This document shows positions 1-7,731 of a stretch of DNA of 40,745 nt, piece by piece. The position numbers and the translations under genes were made by a program. The DNA comes from Spirosoma fluviale. GTDB lineage: Bacteria > Bacteroidota > Bacteroidia > Cytophagales > Spirosomataceae. The notes beneath the pieces were generated by a model. The model was not told where the DNA came from, made no database searches, and saw only the letters and a program-made list of their open reading frames with translations. The stretch is taken from NCBI GenBank assembly GCA_945883625.1, contig CAMCXW010000018.1:1-40745 (forward strand), given 5' to 3'. Positions within the stretch are counted from its first letter, which is position 1. Every line of letters starts with the position of its first letter.

Positions 1-1
1 A

Positions 2-322
2 AATCAGCAATCAAAAGAGACAATTTATGTGAAGATATTCCAACTTAGAGGTACGGGTACGTATTTTATTCCTGGAGATGGAGAGTCTGGCAATATTGGC
101 AATATCATTCACAATGTGGATGATTTCCGAAATAAAAACAATTTTTACGAAGCTAAAATGCCCGATAGTTCGGGTGTTCAGAATGGGGTGGGACGTCTAA
201 ACATCACCTATTTGTCTGATACCGAAATTGAGGGCAATCTCGTGCTGATTGGTAACAATCCAAAAGGACAAAAAGCTGTGTTGGAGTCATCCAAATTCAA
301 GGTTTCTATTGTCGTTCCCTAA
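2..322 (+). CDS. hypothetical protein, 3' part only (5' end outside window)
   Basis: The frame is open to the left edge, so this is the C-terminal part of a longer protein. A GTG at 29 could be read as a start, but the codons before it stay open (N-Q-Q-S-K-E-T-I-Y-V), so I treat it as internal. About 106 residues are visible. They are rich in beta-type alternation, with glycine-rich turns (GTGTYFIPGDGESG) and a closing strand ending KFKVSIVVP. This resembles the C-terminal half of small Bacteroidota lipoproteins with a DUF6252-like beta fold, but that is an impression from pattern only. It is followed 8 bases later by the next gene on the same strand. Function unknown. Confidence 0.5.
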   Translation, partial: NQQSKETIYVKIFQLRGTGTYFIPGDGESGNIGNIIHNVDDFRNKNNFYEAKMPDSSGVQNGVGRLNITYLSDTEIEGNLVLIGNNPKGQKAVLESSKFKVSIVVP

Positions 323-330
323 ATTTTCCC

Positions 331-681
331 ATGGAATTTGAACCCGCCATCGTGCACGCTTCATTTGAGGCGGTCCTAGACTTTTTTGAAAATCAGTTTC
401 AGAAAAGGCCAACAGATTTAGAATCCGTTTTATTTTTAATCGGGGTACAAGAGTTGGGGCAAGGGCATGCGCACTTTACCAAGGAACAAAAACAAGATTT
501 AATGCACATTGCGACCTGTAAAGTCCTCAGTTATAGCGGATTTTATGCCTTAGAGGGGCTGGATTCTGAAGGATGGCCCCACTGGAATTTAGTTTCACCT
601 GTGCCAACCCTCAATTTAAAAGAACAAGATCTCTTGCTGAAAGCACATATTGTGCATTACTTTGAATCTGAAATCTTTTAA
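331..681 (+). CDS. conserved hypothetical protein, 116 aa
   Basis: A short soluble protein with no signal peptide or membrane segment. It is predicted mostly helical in the first half (around FEAVLDFFENQF and ESVLFLIGVQELGQG) and acidic overall. I do not recognise a named domain. It sits 5 bases upstream of the exonuclease III gene and 8 bases after the truncated gene, so it is probably cotranscribed with xthA. Similar small proteins of unknown function are common in Bacteroidota. The ATG at 331 is the only sensible start. Confidence 0.7.
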   Translation: MEFEPAIVHASFEAVLDFFENQFQKRPTDLESVLFLIGVQELGQGHAHFTKEQKQDLMHIATCKVLSYSGFYALEGLDSEGWPHWNLVSPVPTLNLKEQDLLLKAHIVHYFESEIF

Positions 682-686
682 TCGGC

Positions 687-1460
687 ATGAAGATAATCAG
701 CTATAATGTTAACGGCATTCGTGCCGCCATCCAAAAAGGCTTTATTTCTTGGCTAGCGGAACAAGCAGCTGATATCATTTGCATTCAAGAATTAAAAGCA
801 GAACGCGAGCAAGTCGACACGCAAGAAATTGAAGCCTTGGGCTATCACATCTATTGGCACTCCGCGCAAAAAAAAGGTTATTCTGGCGTTGCCATATTTT
901 CGAAAATCAAACCAAATCATGTTGAAATTGGATGTGGAATTGAAAAATACGATTCAGAAGGCCGCGTTATCCGAATCGACTTCGAGCATGTTTCTGTGAT
1001 GAGTGTCTATATGCCCTCGGGCTCGAGTGGGGATGAACGCCAAGCATTCAAGATGGATTGGCTGGCCGACTTCCATGCGTATGTAACTAAATTACGAACT
1101 CAAATTCCGCATCTGATCATTTCAGGTGATTATAATATTTGTCACCGCGCAATTGATATCCATAATCCAAAGGGAAATGCCACTAGTTCTGGATTTTTGC
1201 CCGAAGAAAGAGAATGGATGGAAAACTTCATTCAAAATGGTTTTGTGGATACTTTTCGTCTGATTCGTTCCGACGAACCACATCAGTATTCGTGGTGGAG
1301 CTACCGTGCCGGTGCGCGAGGAAAAAATTTAGGTTGGCGCATCGATTACCACCTTGCCTCAGACAAGTTAAAAGAACGTATTCACAATGCCTATATATTA
1401 CCAGATGCGATGCACTCTGACCATTGTCCTATTGTTGTTCAACTTAAACCTATCTCCTAA
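687..1460 (+). CDS. xthA: exodeoxyribonuclease III (AP endonuclease family)
   Basis: An exonuclease III / AP endonuclease of the EEP superfamily. It cleaves DNA at abasic sites and degrades duplex DNA 3' to 5' in base excision repair. At 257 aa it is the full family length. Visible motifs are N7 in SYNVNGIR, the metal-binding glutamate E35 in CIQELKA, the GDYNICH segment (about residue 150) with the family Asp-Asn pair, GWRIDYHLAS, and the terminal catalytic D245-H246 in HSDHCPI. Its stop codon overlaps the ATG of the next gene by one base (TAATG), which implies translational coupling with the ferredoxin-like protein. Cytoplasmic. Confidence 0.95.
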   Translation: MKIISYNVNGIRAAIQKGFISWLAEQAADIICIQELKAEREQVDTQEIEALGYHIYWHSAQKKGYSGVAIFSKIKPNHVEIGCGIEKYDSEGRVIRIDFEHVSVMSVYMPSGSSGDERQAFKMDWLADFHAYVTKLRTQIPHLIISGDYNICHRAIDIHNPKGNATSSGFLPEEREWMENFIQNGFVDTFRLIRSDEPHQYSWWSYRAGARGKNLGWRIDYHLASDKLKERIHNAYILPDAMHSDHCPIVVQLKPIS

Positions 1461-1762
1461 TGCACTTCGAAAAACATGTATTTATCTGCGCAAATGACAA
1501 AGATGCCCCAAAAAAAAGTTGCGGTTCAGTTCACAGCATGGAACTTATTGACAAATTCAAATCAACTTGGGCAGCACAGGGCTTAGATACCAAAATACGT
1601 ATCCAAAAGGCAGGATGTTTAGATTTTTGCGGAAAAGGGCCCACCTTGGTTGTATACCCAGAAGGCGTATTTTATGGAAATGTTCAGCTTTCGGATGTAG
1701 AAGAGATTACTGAATCGCATTTGGTCAATAACACACCTGTAACACGCCTTCAAATCGGATAA
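1460..1762 (+). CDS. (2Fe-2S) ferredoxin, thioredoxin-like fold
   Basis: A small iron-sulfur protein of 100 aa with the cysteine pattern of thioredoxin-like 2Fe-2S ferredoxins: C10, C21, C53 and C57, the last pair in GCLDFCGKGP. The following strand, TLVVYPEGVFYGNV, is also typical of the family. It probably acts as a soluble electron carrier; the partner is unknown. The start ATG overlaps the xthA stop by one base, and the nuclease gene follows 6 bases after its stop, so the three are very likely one transcript. Confidence 0.88.
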   Translation: MHFEKHVFICANDKDAPKKSCGSVHSMELIDKFKSTWAAQGLDTKIRIQKAGCLDFCGKGPTLVVYPEGVFYGNVQLSDVEEITESHLVNNTPVTRLQIG

Positions 1763-1768
1763 GTACCC

Positions 1769-2392
1769 ATGATTTACCGACTATACCCGACGATCTTAAA
1801 TTCATTTTCGCTATATCTAAACCAAACGCGCGATGTGAATGGGAAAATTATTGTAGATGAAATCGAGATGATTGAACGGATTAATCGCGTAAAAAAACCA
1901 ACGACAAAAGCCCAGCAAAAAGGAGTTGATTTTGAAAGAGCTGTAACCTTGGGTGAAAATGAAGATTTGTTTGCGGAAGGAATTATCGACAAAGCGAGGA
2001 ACCTGATTCCGGATAAATATAAGACCCAATTTTACGTCGAATCCCGCTATAAAAACACTCAAATTTACGGCTATGTGGATGGTGTAGGGGAGCACGTTGC
2101 CTTTGATTTAAAAAGCACTTCCTATTATGAACCAGGGAGATTTTTAAAAAATCACCAAAACCTGTATTTATTAGGCCTACAGAAATTTGGCATCGAGCAA
2201 CTGGATTATGTTATCACAGATTTTGCTGATGTCTATGTCGAATCCTATCATCTTAACACCATGGACTTCAATCCATTGTATGAGCAAATCGAAAAGTTTA
2301 CCGCTTTTTTAGAGGGGAACAAGCGCTTTATTCGAGACAAAAAGATAGTCGACCGCAAGGCCAATGACAACCAACTTTCCCTTTTTGAATAA
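1769..2392 (+). CDS. PD-(D/E)XK superfamily nuclease, RecB/Cas4-like
   Basis: A 207-aa protein with the layout of a RecB-type PD-(D/E)XK nuclease. It shows a G-x-x-F-E helix (KGVDFERAV, around residue 50), then YGYVDGVG supplying the first acidic residue, then VAFDLKST supplying the D-x-K catalytic pair about 12 residues later. A downstream helix, HQNLYLLGL, could be the Q-x-x-x-Y motif seen in RecB/Cas4 nucleases. No cysteines suggest an iron-sulfur cluster. It is the last gene of the xthA cluster. Substrate unknown; a role in DNA repair or processing is inferred only from fold and neighbours. It ends one base before the stop of the convergent HAD gene. Confidence 0.7.
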   Translation: MIYRLYPTILNSFSLYLNQTRDVNGKIIVDEIEMIERINRVKKPTTKAQQKGVDFERAVTLGENEDLFAEGIIDKARNLIPDKYKTQFYVESRYKNTQIYGYVDGVGEHVAFDLKSTSYYEPGRFLKNHQNLYLLGLQKFGIEQLDYVITDFADVYVESYHLNTMDFNPLYEQIEKFTAFLEGNKRFIRDKKIVDRKANDNQLSLFE

Positions 2393-3073
2393 CTAGTGAA
2401 TCCACTCTAGAAGCTCATGCAATTCCAAAATTTGAATTTTACACGATGAATCCTCATTTCGTTGATTCAAGTGTATCCCAGGAATTCCCGCATACGCAGC
2501 ACCCTGAATATCAATCACGGAATGATCTCCGACCATCACAGCTTCTCCAGGAGAAATTCCGGCAATTTTTAAAGCATAATCAAAAAAACCGCGAGCCGGT
2601 TTTTTATGCCCAGCAATGTCTGAGGTAATTATTTCTTGAAAAAAATGCCGCATACCAGCTCCATCGATTTTAACCCATTGAATGTCAGTAAATCCATTCG
2701 TTAAAATATAAAGTGGGTATTTTTGAGCCAAGTGCTCAATGACCTCAAATGCGCCAGGAATTAAATTTGTTTTTCGAGGGGTCTTTTGTAAGTACGCCTC
2801 TGAAAATTCACGTATGGGTCCATCGATTTGCAATTCATCGAAAAACCGGATAAACCGAGTTTCACGAAGTACTTCTTGCGAAATTCTCCCCAATTGATAG
2901 TCCTCCCAAAGCGAATCATTGATTTGCTGAAACGTGCTCCACATAAAGGTCTCGTCGGCCAACGGCAGATTGAAGGCGTCAAATAATTCTATTAACACTT
3001 CATTTGCATTTCGATCGTGATCCCATAGCGTGTGATCCCAGTCAAAAAATATGGCTTTAGGGGTGAATTTCAT
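2393..3073 (-). CDS. HAD hydrolase, YjjG-type pyrimidine nucleotidase
   Basis: A haloacid dehalogenase phosphatase of 226 aa. The catalytic motif I is FDWDHTLWDHDRNA, with D11 as nucleophile and D13 as acid/base. The LWD...N form is characteristic of the YjjG family of non-canonical pyrimidine nucleotidases. Motif II is LTNGF (about residue 125), the motif III lysine lies in AGHKKPARGFF, and motif IV is MVGDHSVIDIQGA. The helical cap lies at about residues 20-90. Likely role: removing phosphate from damaged or non-canonical pyrimidine nucleotides. The ATG lies only 4 bases from a good -7 promoter element, so the message may be leaderless. Confidence 0.85.
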   Translation of the reverse strand: MKFTPKAIFFDWDHTLWDHDRNANEVLIELFDAFNLPLADETFMWSTFQQINDSLWEDYQLGRISQEVLRETRFIRFFDELQIDGPIREFSEAYLQKTPRKTNLIPGAFEVIEHLAQKYPLYILTNGFTDIQWVKIDGAGMRHFFQEIITSDIAGHKKPARGFFDYALKIAGISPGEAVMVGDHSVIDIQGAAYAGIPGIHLNQRNEDSSCKIQILELHELLEWIH

Positions 3074-3077
3074 CGAA

Positions 3078-3102
3078 CAAAGGTAATAATAAGCTACCTT
3101 TA
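3078..3102. promoter_or_regulatory. divergent -7 promoter elements (HAD gene and exonuclease gene)
   Basis: On the minus strand 3085-3078 reads TACCTTTG, a perfect match to the Bacteroidota -7 consensus TAnnTTTG, 4 bases before the HAD start codon. On the plus strand 3095-3102 reads TACCTTTA, one mismatch, 22 bases before the exonuclease ATG. The two form an inverted repeat (AAAGGTA ... TACCTTT). I see no clear -33 TTTG for either. Confidence 0.5.
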
Positions 3103-3124
3103 TGCCTATTAAAATTCAAAAGCT

Positions 3125-3934
3125 ATGGAGCATCAATTGCAACTCAAAAGACCGTTGGCCTTTTTCGACTTAGAAACCACCGGAATAATGGTCAATCGCG
3201 ACCGAATCGTCGAAATATCCATTGCTAAAGCTAATATCGATGGCTCCGTAGAGGTAAAAACAAGACGTGTTAATCCGGGTATTCCAATTCCATTAGAGGC
3301 ATCTTTAGTTCATGGAATCTATGATGCCGACGTACTAGAGGAGCCAAATTTTAAGCAAGTAGCAAAATCCCTAGCGACATTTTTAGATGGTTGTGATTTA
3401 GCAGGCTTCAATTCGAATCGTTTCGATGTGCCCATGTTGGTTGAAGAATTTCTACGCAATGATGTAGATTTTGATATGAAAAATCGAAAATTAGTGGATG
3501 CCCAACGAATTTTCCATATGATGGAACCTCGAAATCTAACAGCTGCTTTCCGATTTTATTGTAATAAAGAATTAGTGGGAGCACACGGAGCTGAAGCCGA
3601 TGTGCTAGCCACATTAGAAGTTTTAAACGCCCAGGTAAAACACTACGCAAACACCAGCCTGAAGGATGCGGACGGGAATGACTATTTCCCAATCCAAAAT
3701 GATGTCCAAAAATTACATGAATTAAGCGCATCGAATTCGATCGATTTTGCCAATCGTATGATTTATAATAAAGATCAAATTGCCGTTTTTAATTTTGGCA
3801 AACATATTGGTAGACCTATTTTGGAAGTCCTCAAATCAGATCCATCCTATTACGATTGGATGATGAAGGGTGATTTCCCCATGGATACAAAACGGAAATT
3901 GACTGAAATAAAATTACAAGGTTTTCAACGTTAG
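3125..3934 (+). CDS. 3'-5' exonuclease, DnaQ/DEDDh family with ExoX-like C-terminus
   Basis: A DEDDh exonuclease of 269 aa. Exo I is FDLETTG (D15, E17), Exo II is GFNSNRFDVPML (about residue 100), and Exo III is HGAEADVLATL with the catalytic His and Asp (about residue 160). After the nuclease domain comes a linker and then a separate C-terminal module at about residues 220-265 (FNFGKHIGRPI...DPSYYDWMMKGDFP). It resembles the small C-terminal domain found in ExoX-like proteins. It would trim DNA 3' ends. Such proteins are often labelled DNA polymerase III epsilon, but this one is not necessarily the replicative proofreader. It is followed by a promoter-like element and nuoK. Confidence 0.88.
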   Translation: MEHQLQLKRPLAFFDLETTGIMVNRDRIVEISIAKANIDGSVEVKTRRVNPGIPIPLEASLVHGIYDADVLEEPNFKQVAKSLATFLDGCDLAGFNSNRFDVPMLVEEFLRNDVDFDMKNRKLVDAQRIFHMMEPRNLTAAFRFYCNKELVGAHGAEADVLATLEVLNAQVKHYANTSLKDADGNDYFPIQNDVQKLHELSASNSIDFANRMIYNKDQIAVFNFGKHIGRPILEVLKSDPSYYDWMMKGDFPMDTKRKLTEIKLQGFQR

Positions 3935-3959
3935 GGGCTATAAAATTCAGTTTATTTCG

Positions 3960-3967
3960 TATTTTTG
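3960..3967 (+). promoter_or_regulatory. -7 promoter element for the nuoKLMN operon
   Basis: TATTTTTG matches TAnnTTTG exactly and lies 29 bases before the nuoK ATG. No convincing -33 TTTG is present at 19-20 bases upstream. It supports independent transcription of the nuoK-N block. Confidence 0.45.
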
Positions 3968-3996
3968 CCTCGCATAAATGCATTTAAATAACGACT

Positions 3997-4326
3997 ATGC
4001 AATCGATTCCAGAAGTATTACGCACAATACCACTAACTCATTACATTCTTGTAAGCTCCGCTTTATTCTGCATTGGAATTTTAGGAGTTTTGACCCGCCG
4101 CAATGCAATTATTGTATTCATGGCCGTTGAACTCATGCTGAATGCTGTCAATTTATTGTTGGCCGCATTTTCATCTTATTTTTCAGATCCAGCAGGTCAA
4201 ATTTTTGTCTTTTTTATCATGGCAGTTGCCGCGGCTGAAGTTGCTGTAGGCCTAGCCATTATTGTTATGATTTACCGAAACATTCAAAGTATTGATATCG
4301 GTGTGCTTAATAAATTAAAAAATTAA
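3997..4326 (+). CDS. nuoK: NADH-quinone oxidoreductase subunit K
   Basis: The small membrane subunit of complex I, related to MrpC, part of the proton-translocating membrane arm. At 109 aa with three transmembrane helices it fits the family. The two buried glutamates needed for proton transfer are E45 ([12 protein letters not shown]) and E81 ([13 protein letters not shown]). It is the first gene of a nuoK-L-M-N block. The usual upstream nuoA-J genes are not here; an exonuclease gene precedes it. Confidence 0.96.
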   Translation: MQSIPEVLRTIPLTHYILVSSALFCIGILGVLTRRNAIIVFMAVELMLNAVNLLLAAFSSYFSDPAGQIFVFFIMAVAAAEVAVGLAIIVMIYRNIQSIDIGVLNKLKN

Positions 4327-4356
4327 TTCCAGCACACATTCAATCAGCCTAATCAT

Positions 4357-6237
4357 ATGTCATTATTCTATTTAATTCCCTTGCTTCCGTTTATTGGTTT
4401 TCTCGTAAATGGACTCGCATTCCCCAAATTGAATAAGCAATTAGCCGGTATAATCGGAACCATTCCACCTGTAGTGGCATTTGCTTTATCCTTGCAATTA
4501 TTTTTAAATTTTGATGGTCAAACGCAGATTTACACATTAGCCGAATGGATGAAATTAGGCGAATTGTCTATTCCATTTGCTTTTCAAGTGGACCAATTAT
4601 CCATTTTAATGCTCCTTATTATCACGGGTGTTGGAACGTTGATTCATGTGTATTCGATGGGCTATATGGCACATGATGCGGGTTTAGGCAAATTTTTTGC
4701 TTTCCTAAATTTGTTTATCTTCTTTATGTTGATACTTGTTTTAGGCGCAAATTTCGTCGTCATGTTTATTGGTTGGGAAGGTGTAGGATTATGCTCCTAT
4801 CTATTAATCGGATTTTGGAACCAGAAAAATAGCTATGGTGATGCGGCGCGTAAAGCGTTTATCATGAACCGCATTGGCGACTTGGGATTCTTGGTGGGTA
4901 TTTTCTTATTGATACAAAATTTTGGCACAACAGATTACACCTCCATTTTTACATCCATTAACGAGGGCAATGTACCTGATAATGTAGGATTAATCGCCTT
5001 CTGCTTGTTTGTTGGCGCAATGGGTAAATCAGCTCAGATTCCATTATTTACATGGCTACCGGATGCCATGGCGGGCCCTACACCGGTTTCGGCATTAATT
5101 CACGCGGCAACCATGGTAACGGCAGGAATTTACATGGTTATTCGAGCCAATGTGTTGTTCGAATTGAGCCCAGAAGTATTGCATTTTGTAGGATGGATTG
5201 GACTTGCTACCGCTTTACTCGGTGCAGCTATTGGTTTATTCCAAAACGACATCAAAAAAGTATTAGCCTATTCTACCGTATCCCAATTGGGCTATATGTT
5301 TATGGGACTCGGCGCCTCAGCTTACACGGCTTCTTTCTTTCACGTCATGACGCATGCATTCTTTAAGGCATTGTTGTTTTTAGGGGCGGGTTCGGTTATT
5401 CATGCGATGTCCGACGAGCAAGACATTCGGAAAATGGGTGGATTAAAAAGCCACTTGCCTATAACTTACGTCACATTTTTGTTAGGCACAATTGCCATTG
5501 CGGGTATACCTCCTTTTGCAGGTTTCTTCTCTAAAGATGAGATATTGGCTAGCTTGTATCATCATGATCCAATCATGTGGTGGTTGGCGATTTTAGGTTC
5601 AGCCATGACGTCATTCTACATGTTCCGCGTATTTATTTTAACATTCTTTGGTGCATTCAGAGGTTCGCAAAAACAAGCAGATCACTTGCATGAATCTCCA
5701 TGGACAATGACACTGCCATTAATTATATTAGCCATATTCTCTGTGGGAGGTGGAATCATCAACTTGCCTCATTTTGCTGGCGGGAATGAATTCTTAGCTC
5801 ATTGGTTAGCCCCACTGCTTCCTGCAGCTGGTGAGGCAGCTGAAGTTAATTTCTTAAGTTTAGAAGGTGGCGCGCCATTATTGGCCGCATTTTTACCTGC
5901 GGCGCTGGCAATCTATATTTTTGGTATGCAGAAATCTGTACCAGGATCGGATGCATCAGTTACTGGAATTCAAAAGGTTATATACCATAAATTCTACATC
6001 GATGAATTGTATGATATGCTTATTGTTCGGCCAATTAGCCTCTTGAGTAATTTCTTGCATCAAATTTTCGAGTTTTTAGTTTTGGATCTACTAGTAGAGG
6101 GTGTGGGTAAAATTGTCCAGTATGCATCCTCAGAATTCCGACGGATCCAAACGGGAAACGTAGGCTACTATATTTTTATGATTGTTATTTCGGTAACTGT
6201 CATTTTATTTTTGGGTCTAAAGACTTGGATTTTATAA
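4357..6237 (+). CDS. nuoL: NADH-quinone oxidoreductase subunit L
   Basis: The distal antiporter-like subunit of complex I. It has 626 aa and many transmembrane helices. The family core is clear: GWEGVGLCSYLLIGFW (about residue 140), GKSAQIPLFTWLPDAMAGPTPVSALIHAATMV (about 223-255) with the conserved Lys and His, and LAYSTVSQLGYM with the key lysine just before it. The C-terminal part (about 535-626) includes the long lateral region and a final anchoring helix. It starts 30 bases after nuoK. Confidence 0.96.
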   Translation: MSLFYLIPLLPFIGFLVNGLAFPKLNKQLAGIIGTIPPVVAFALSLQLFLNFDGQTQIYTLAEWMKLGELSIPFAFQVDQLSILMLLIITGVGTLIHVYSMGYMAHDAGLGKFFAFLNLFIFFMLILVLGANFVVMFIGWEGVGLCSYLLIGFWNQKNSYGDAARKAFIMNRIGDLGFLVGIFLLIQNFGTTDYTSIFTSINEGNVPDNVGLIAFCLFVGAMGKSAQIPLFTWLPDAMAGPTPVSALIHAATMVTAGIYMVIRANVLFELSPEVLHFVGWIGLATALLGAAIGLFQNDIKKVLAYSTVSQLGYMFMGLGASAYTASFFHVMTHAFFKALLFLGAGSVIHAMSDEQDIRKMGGLKSHLPITYVTFLLGTIAIAGIPPFAGFFSKDEILASLYHHDPIMWWLAILGSAMTSFYMFRVFILTFFGAFRGSQKQADHLHESPWTMTLPLIILAIFSVGGGIINLPHFAGGNEFLAHWLAPLLPAAGEAAEVNFLSLEGGAPLLAAFLPAALAIYIFGMQKSVPGSDASVTGIQKVIYHKFYIDELYDMLIVRPISLLSNFLHQIFEFLVLDLLVEGVGKIVQYASSEFRRIQTGNVGYYIFMIVISVTVILFLGLKTWIL

Positions 6238-6258
6238 TCTTTAATCGACGCTAAAGGC

Positions 6259-7710
6259 ATGTATTTACTTTTTATACTTTTATTTCCACTTGCATTAGGT
6301 AGCTTTTTACTAATCGCCAAACCTAAAAATGCATTTGTCATTTCCCTAACTGGGTCGATCATTGAGGCGATTATAGTTGCTTATTTGTTAATTCAATCAA
6401 GTCAGTCCGCTAATGCCATCGCTATTTCCTATCCATGGATTCCAGAAGCAGGGCTTTCGTTTTCACTTTGGGTGGATGGAATTAATGGGATATTGATTGG
6501 TTTAACAGGTTTATTGATTCCGTTTATCATTGGGAGCACGGCAAATACGGACAGAGCTAATAACCCCGTCTACCAAGGGTTGATTTTGACAATGCAGACT
6601 GCTTTGTTGGGTTCATTCTTAGCGAAAGACGCATTCTTATTTTACTTTTTCTTTGAAGCTTCTTTGTTGCCCATCTACTTTCTATCTGCACAGTTTGGCG
6701 GGGAAAATCGAATCGCAATCACGTTTAAGTTTTTTGTCTATACCCTTTTTGGTTCGCTATTCTTATTAATTGGTTTAATCTACGTGTATCTGCGCACACC
6801 AGGAGCAGTAGGTTCCGCTGATATTGATGTATTAGTTGAGACGGCGCGTAGTTTACCTGCGACTTCTCAAAACTATTTGTTTCTAGCATTCTTCATTGCG
6901 TTTGCAATCAAGATGCCTATTTTCCCTTTCCACACTTGGCAACCAGATACCTACACGACTTCCCCAGCGCAAGGAAGTATGTTGCTGGGCGGAATCATGT
7001 TAAAAATGGGGACTTATGGTGTGATTAGACTCGTATTGCCCATGTTTCCATTGGGAATGATTACGTGGGGAACTACGGTAACAATACTTTCGGTGATTGG
7101 TATTATATATGGTTCAATCATCGCAATCCAACAAAAAGATGCGAAACGCCTCATTGCCTATTCTTCTTTTGCACACGTAGGACTTATGTCGGCAGGGATA
7201 TTAACCGGCAGTTTAGCTGGAATTCAGGGTTCATTATACCAAATGCTTTCGCATGGTATTAACATTGTAGGATTATTTTTCATCATCGAAATTATTGAGC
7301 GTAGAACAAAAACACGCGAACTAGCCCAATTGGGAGGAATAACGCAGGCATCTTTTGTTTTAAGTGTTGCCTTTGTTGTACTAAGTTTAGGTTCGATTGC
7401 CTTGCCGTTAACGAATGGATTTATCGGTGAGTTTCTATTATTGAAAAGTGTCTTTGATCATGACATGTGGATTGGGATTATTGCCGGAATTACCATCATT
7501 TTGGGAGCGGTTTACACGTTACGCTTGATTCAAAAAAGCATGTTTGGTAATGTTTCACGCATCACAAAAGAATTTGAGGATTTAACATCAGCAGAAAAAA
7601 TGGTCTTAGTACCGCTAGTAATACTTGTACTTGTGGGTGGAATTTTTCCGCAAACCGTACTTAATTACAGCGCTGAAAGCGTGGAGAAATTAACGCAATT
7701 ACTTAACTAA
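6259..7710 (+). CDS. nuoM: NADH-quinone oxidoreductase subunit M
   Basis: The middle antiporter-like subunit of complex I, 483 aa, about 14 transmembrane helices. Diagnostic segments are FFEASLLPIYFLSAQFGG with the conserved glutamate (about residue 132), IKMPIFPFHTWQPDTYTTSP (about 215-235), and KDAKRLIAYSSFAHVGLM (about 292-310). It sits 21 bases after nuoL and 21 before nuoN. Confidence 0.96.
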   Translation: MYLLFILLFPLALGSFLLIAKPKNAFVISLTGSIIEAIIVAYLLIQSSQSANAIAISYPWIPEAGLSFSLWVDGINGILIGLTGLLIPFIIGSTANTDRANNPVYQGLILTMQTALLGSFLAKDAFLFYFFFEASLLPIYFLSAQFGGENRIAITFKFFVYTLFGSLFLLIGLIYVYLRTPGAVGSADIDVLVETARSLPATSQNYLFLAFFIAFAIKMPIFPFHTWQPDTYTTSPAQGSMLLGGIMLKMGTYGVIRLVLPMFPLGMITWGTTVTILSVIGIIYGSIIAIQQKDAKRLIAYSSFAHVGLMSAGILTGSLAGIQGSLYQMLSHGINIVGLFFIIEIIERRTKTRELAQLGGITQASFVLSVAFVVLSLGSIALPLTNGFIGEFLLLKSVFDHDMWIGIIAGITIILGAVYTLRLIQKSMFGNVSRITKEFEDLTSAEKMVLVPLVILVLVGGIFPQTVLNYSAESVEKLTQLLN

Positions 7711-7731
7711 GATCTATATAACGCATCTATT

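Noticed and set aside
29..322. GTG at 29 as a true start of the first gene
   Set aside because: The frame is open to the window edge and the preceding codons look like the same beta-rich protein, so the gene is more likely truncated by the window.
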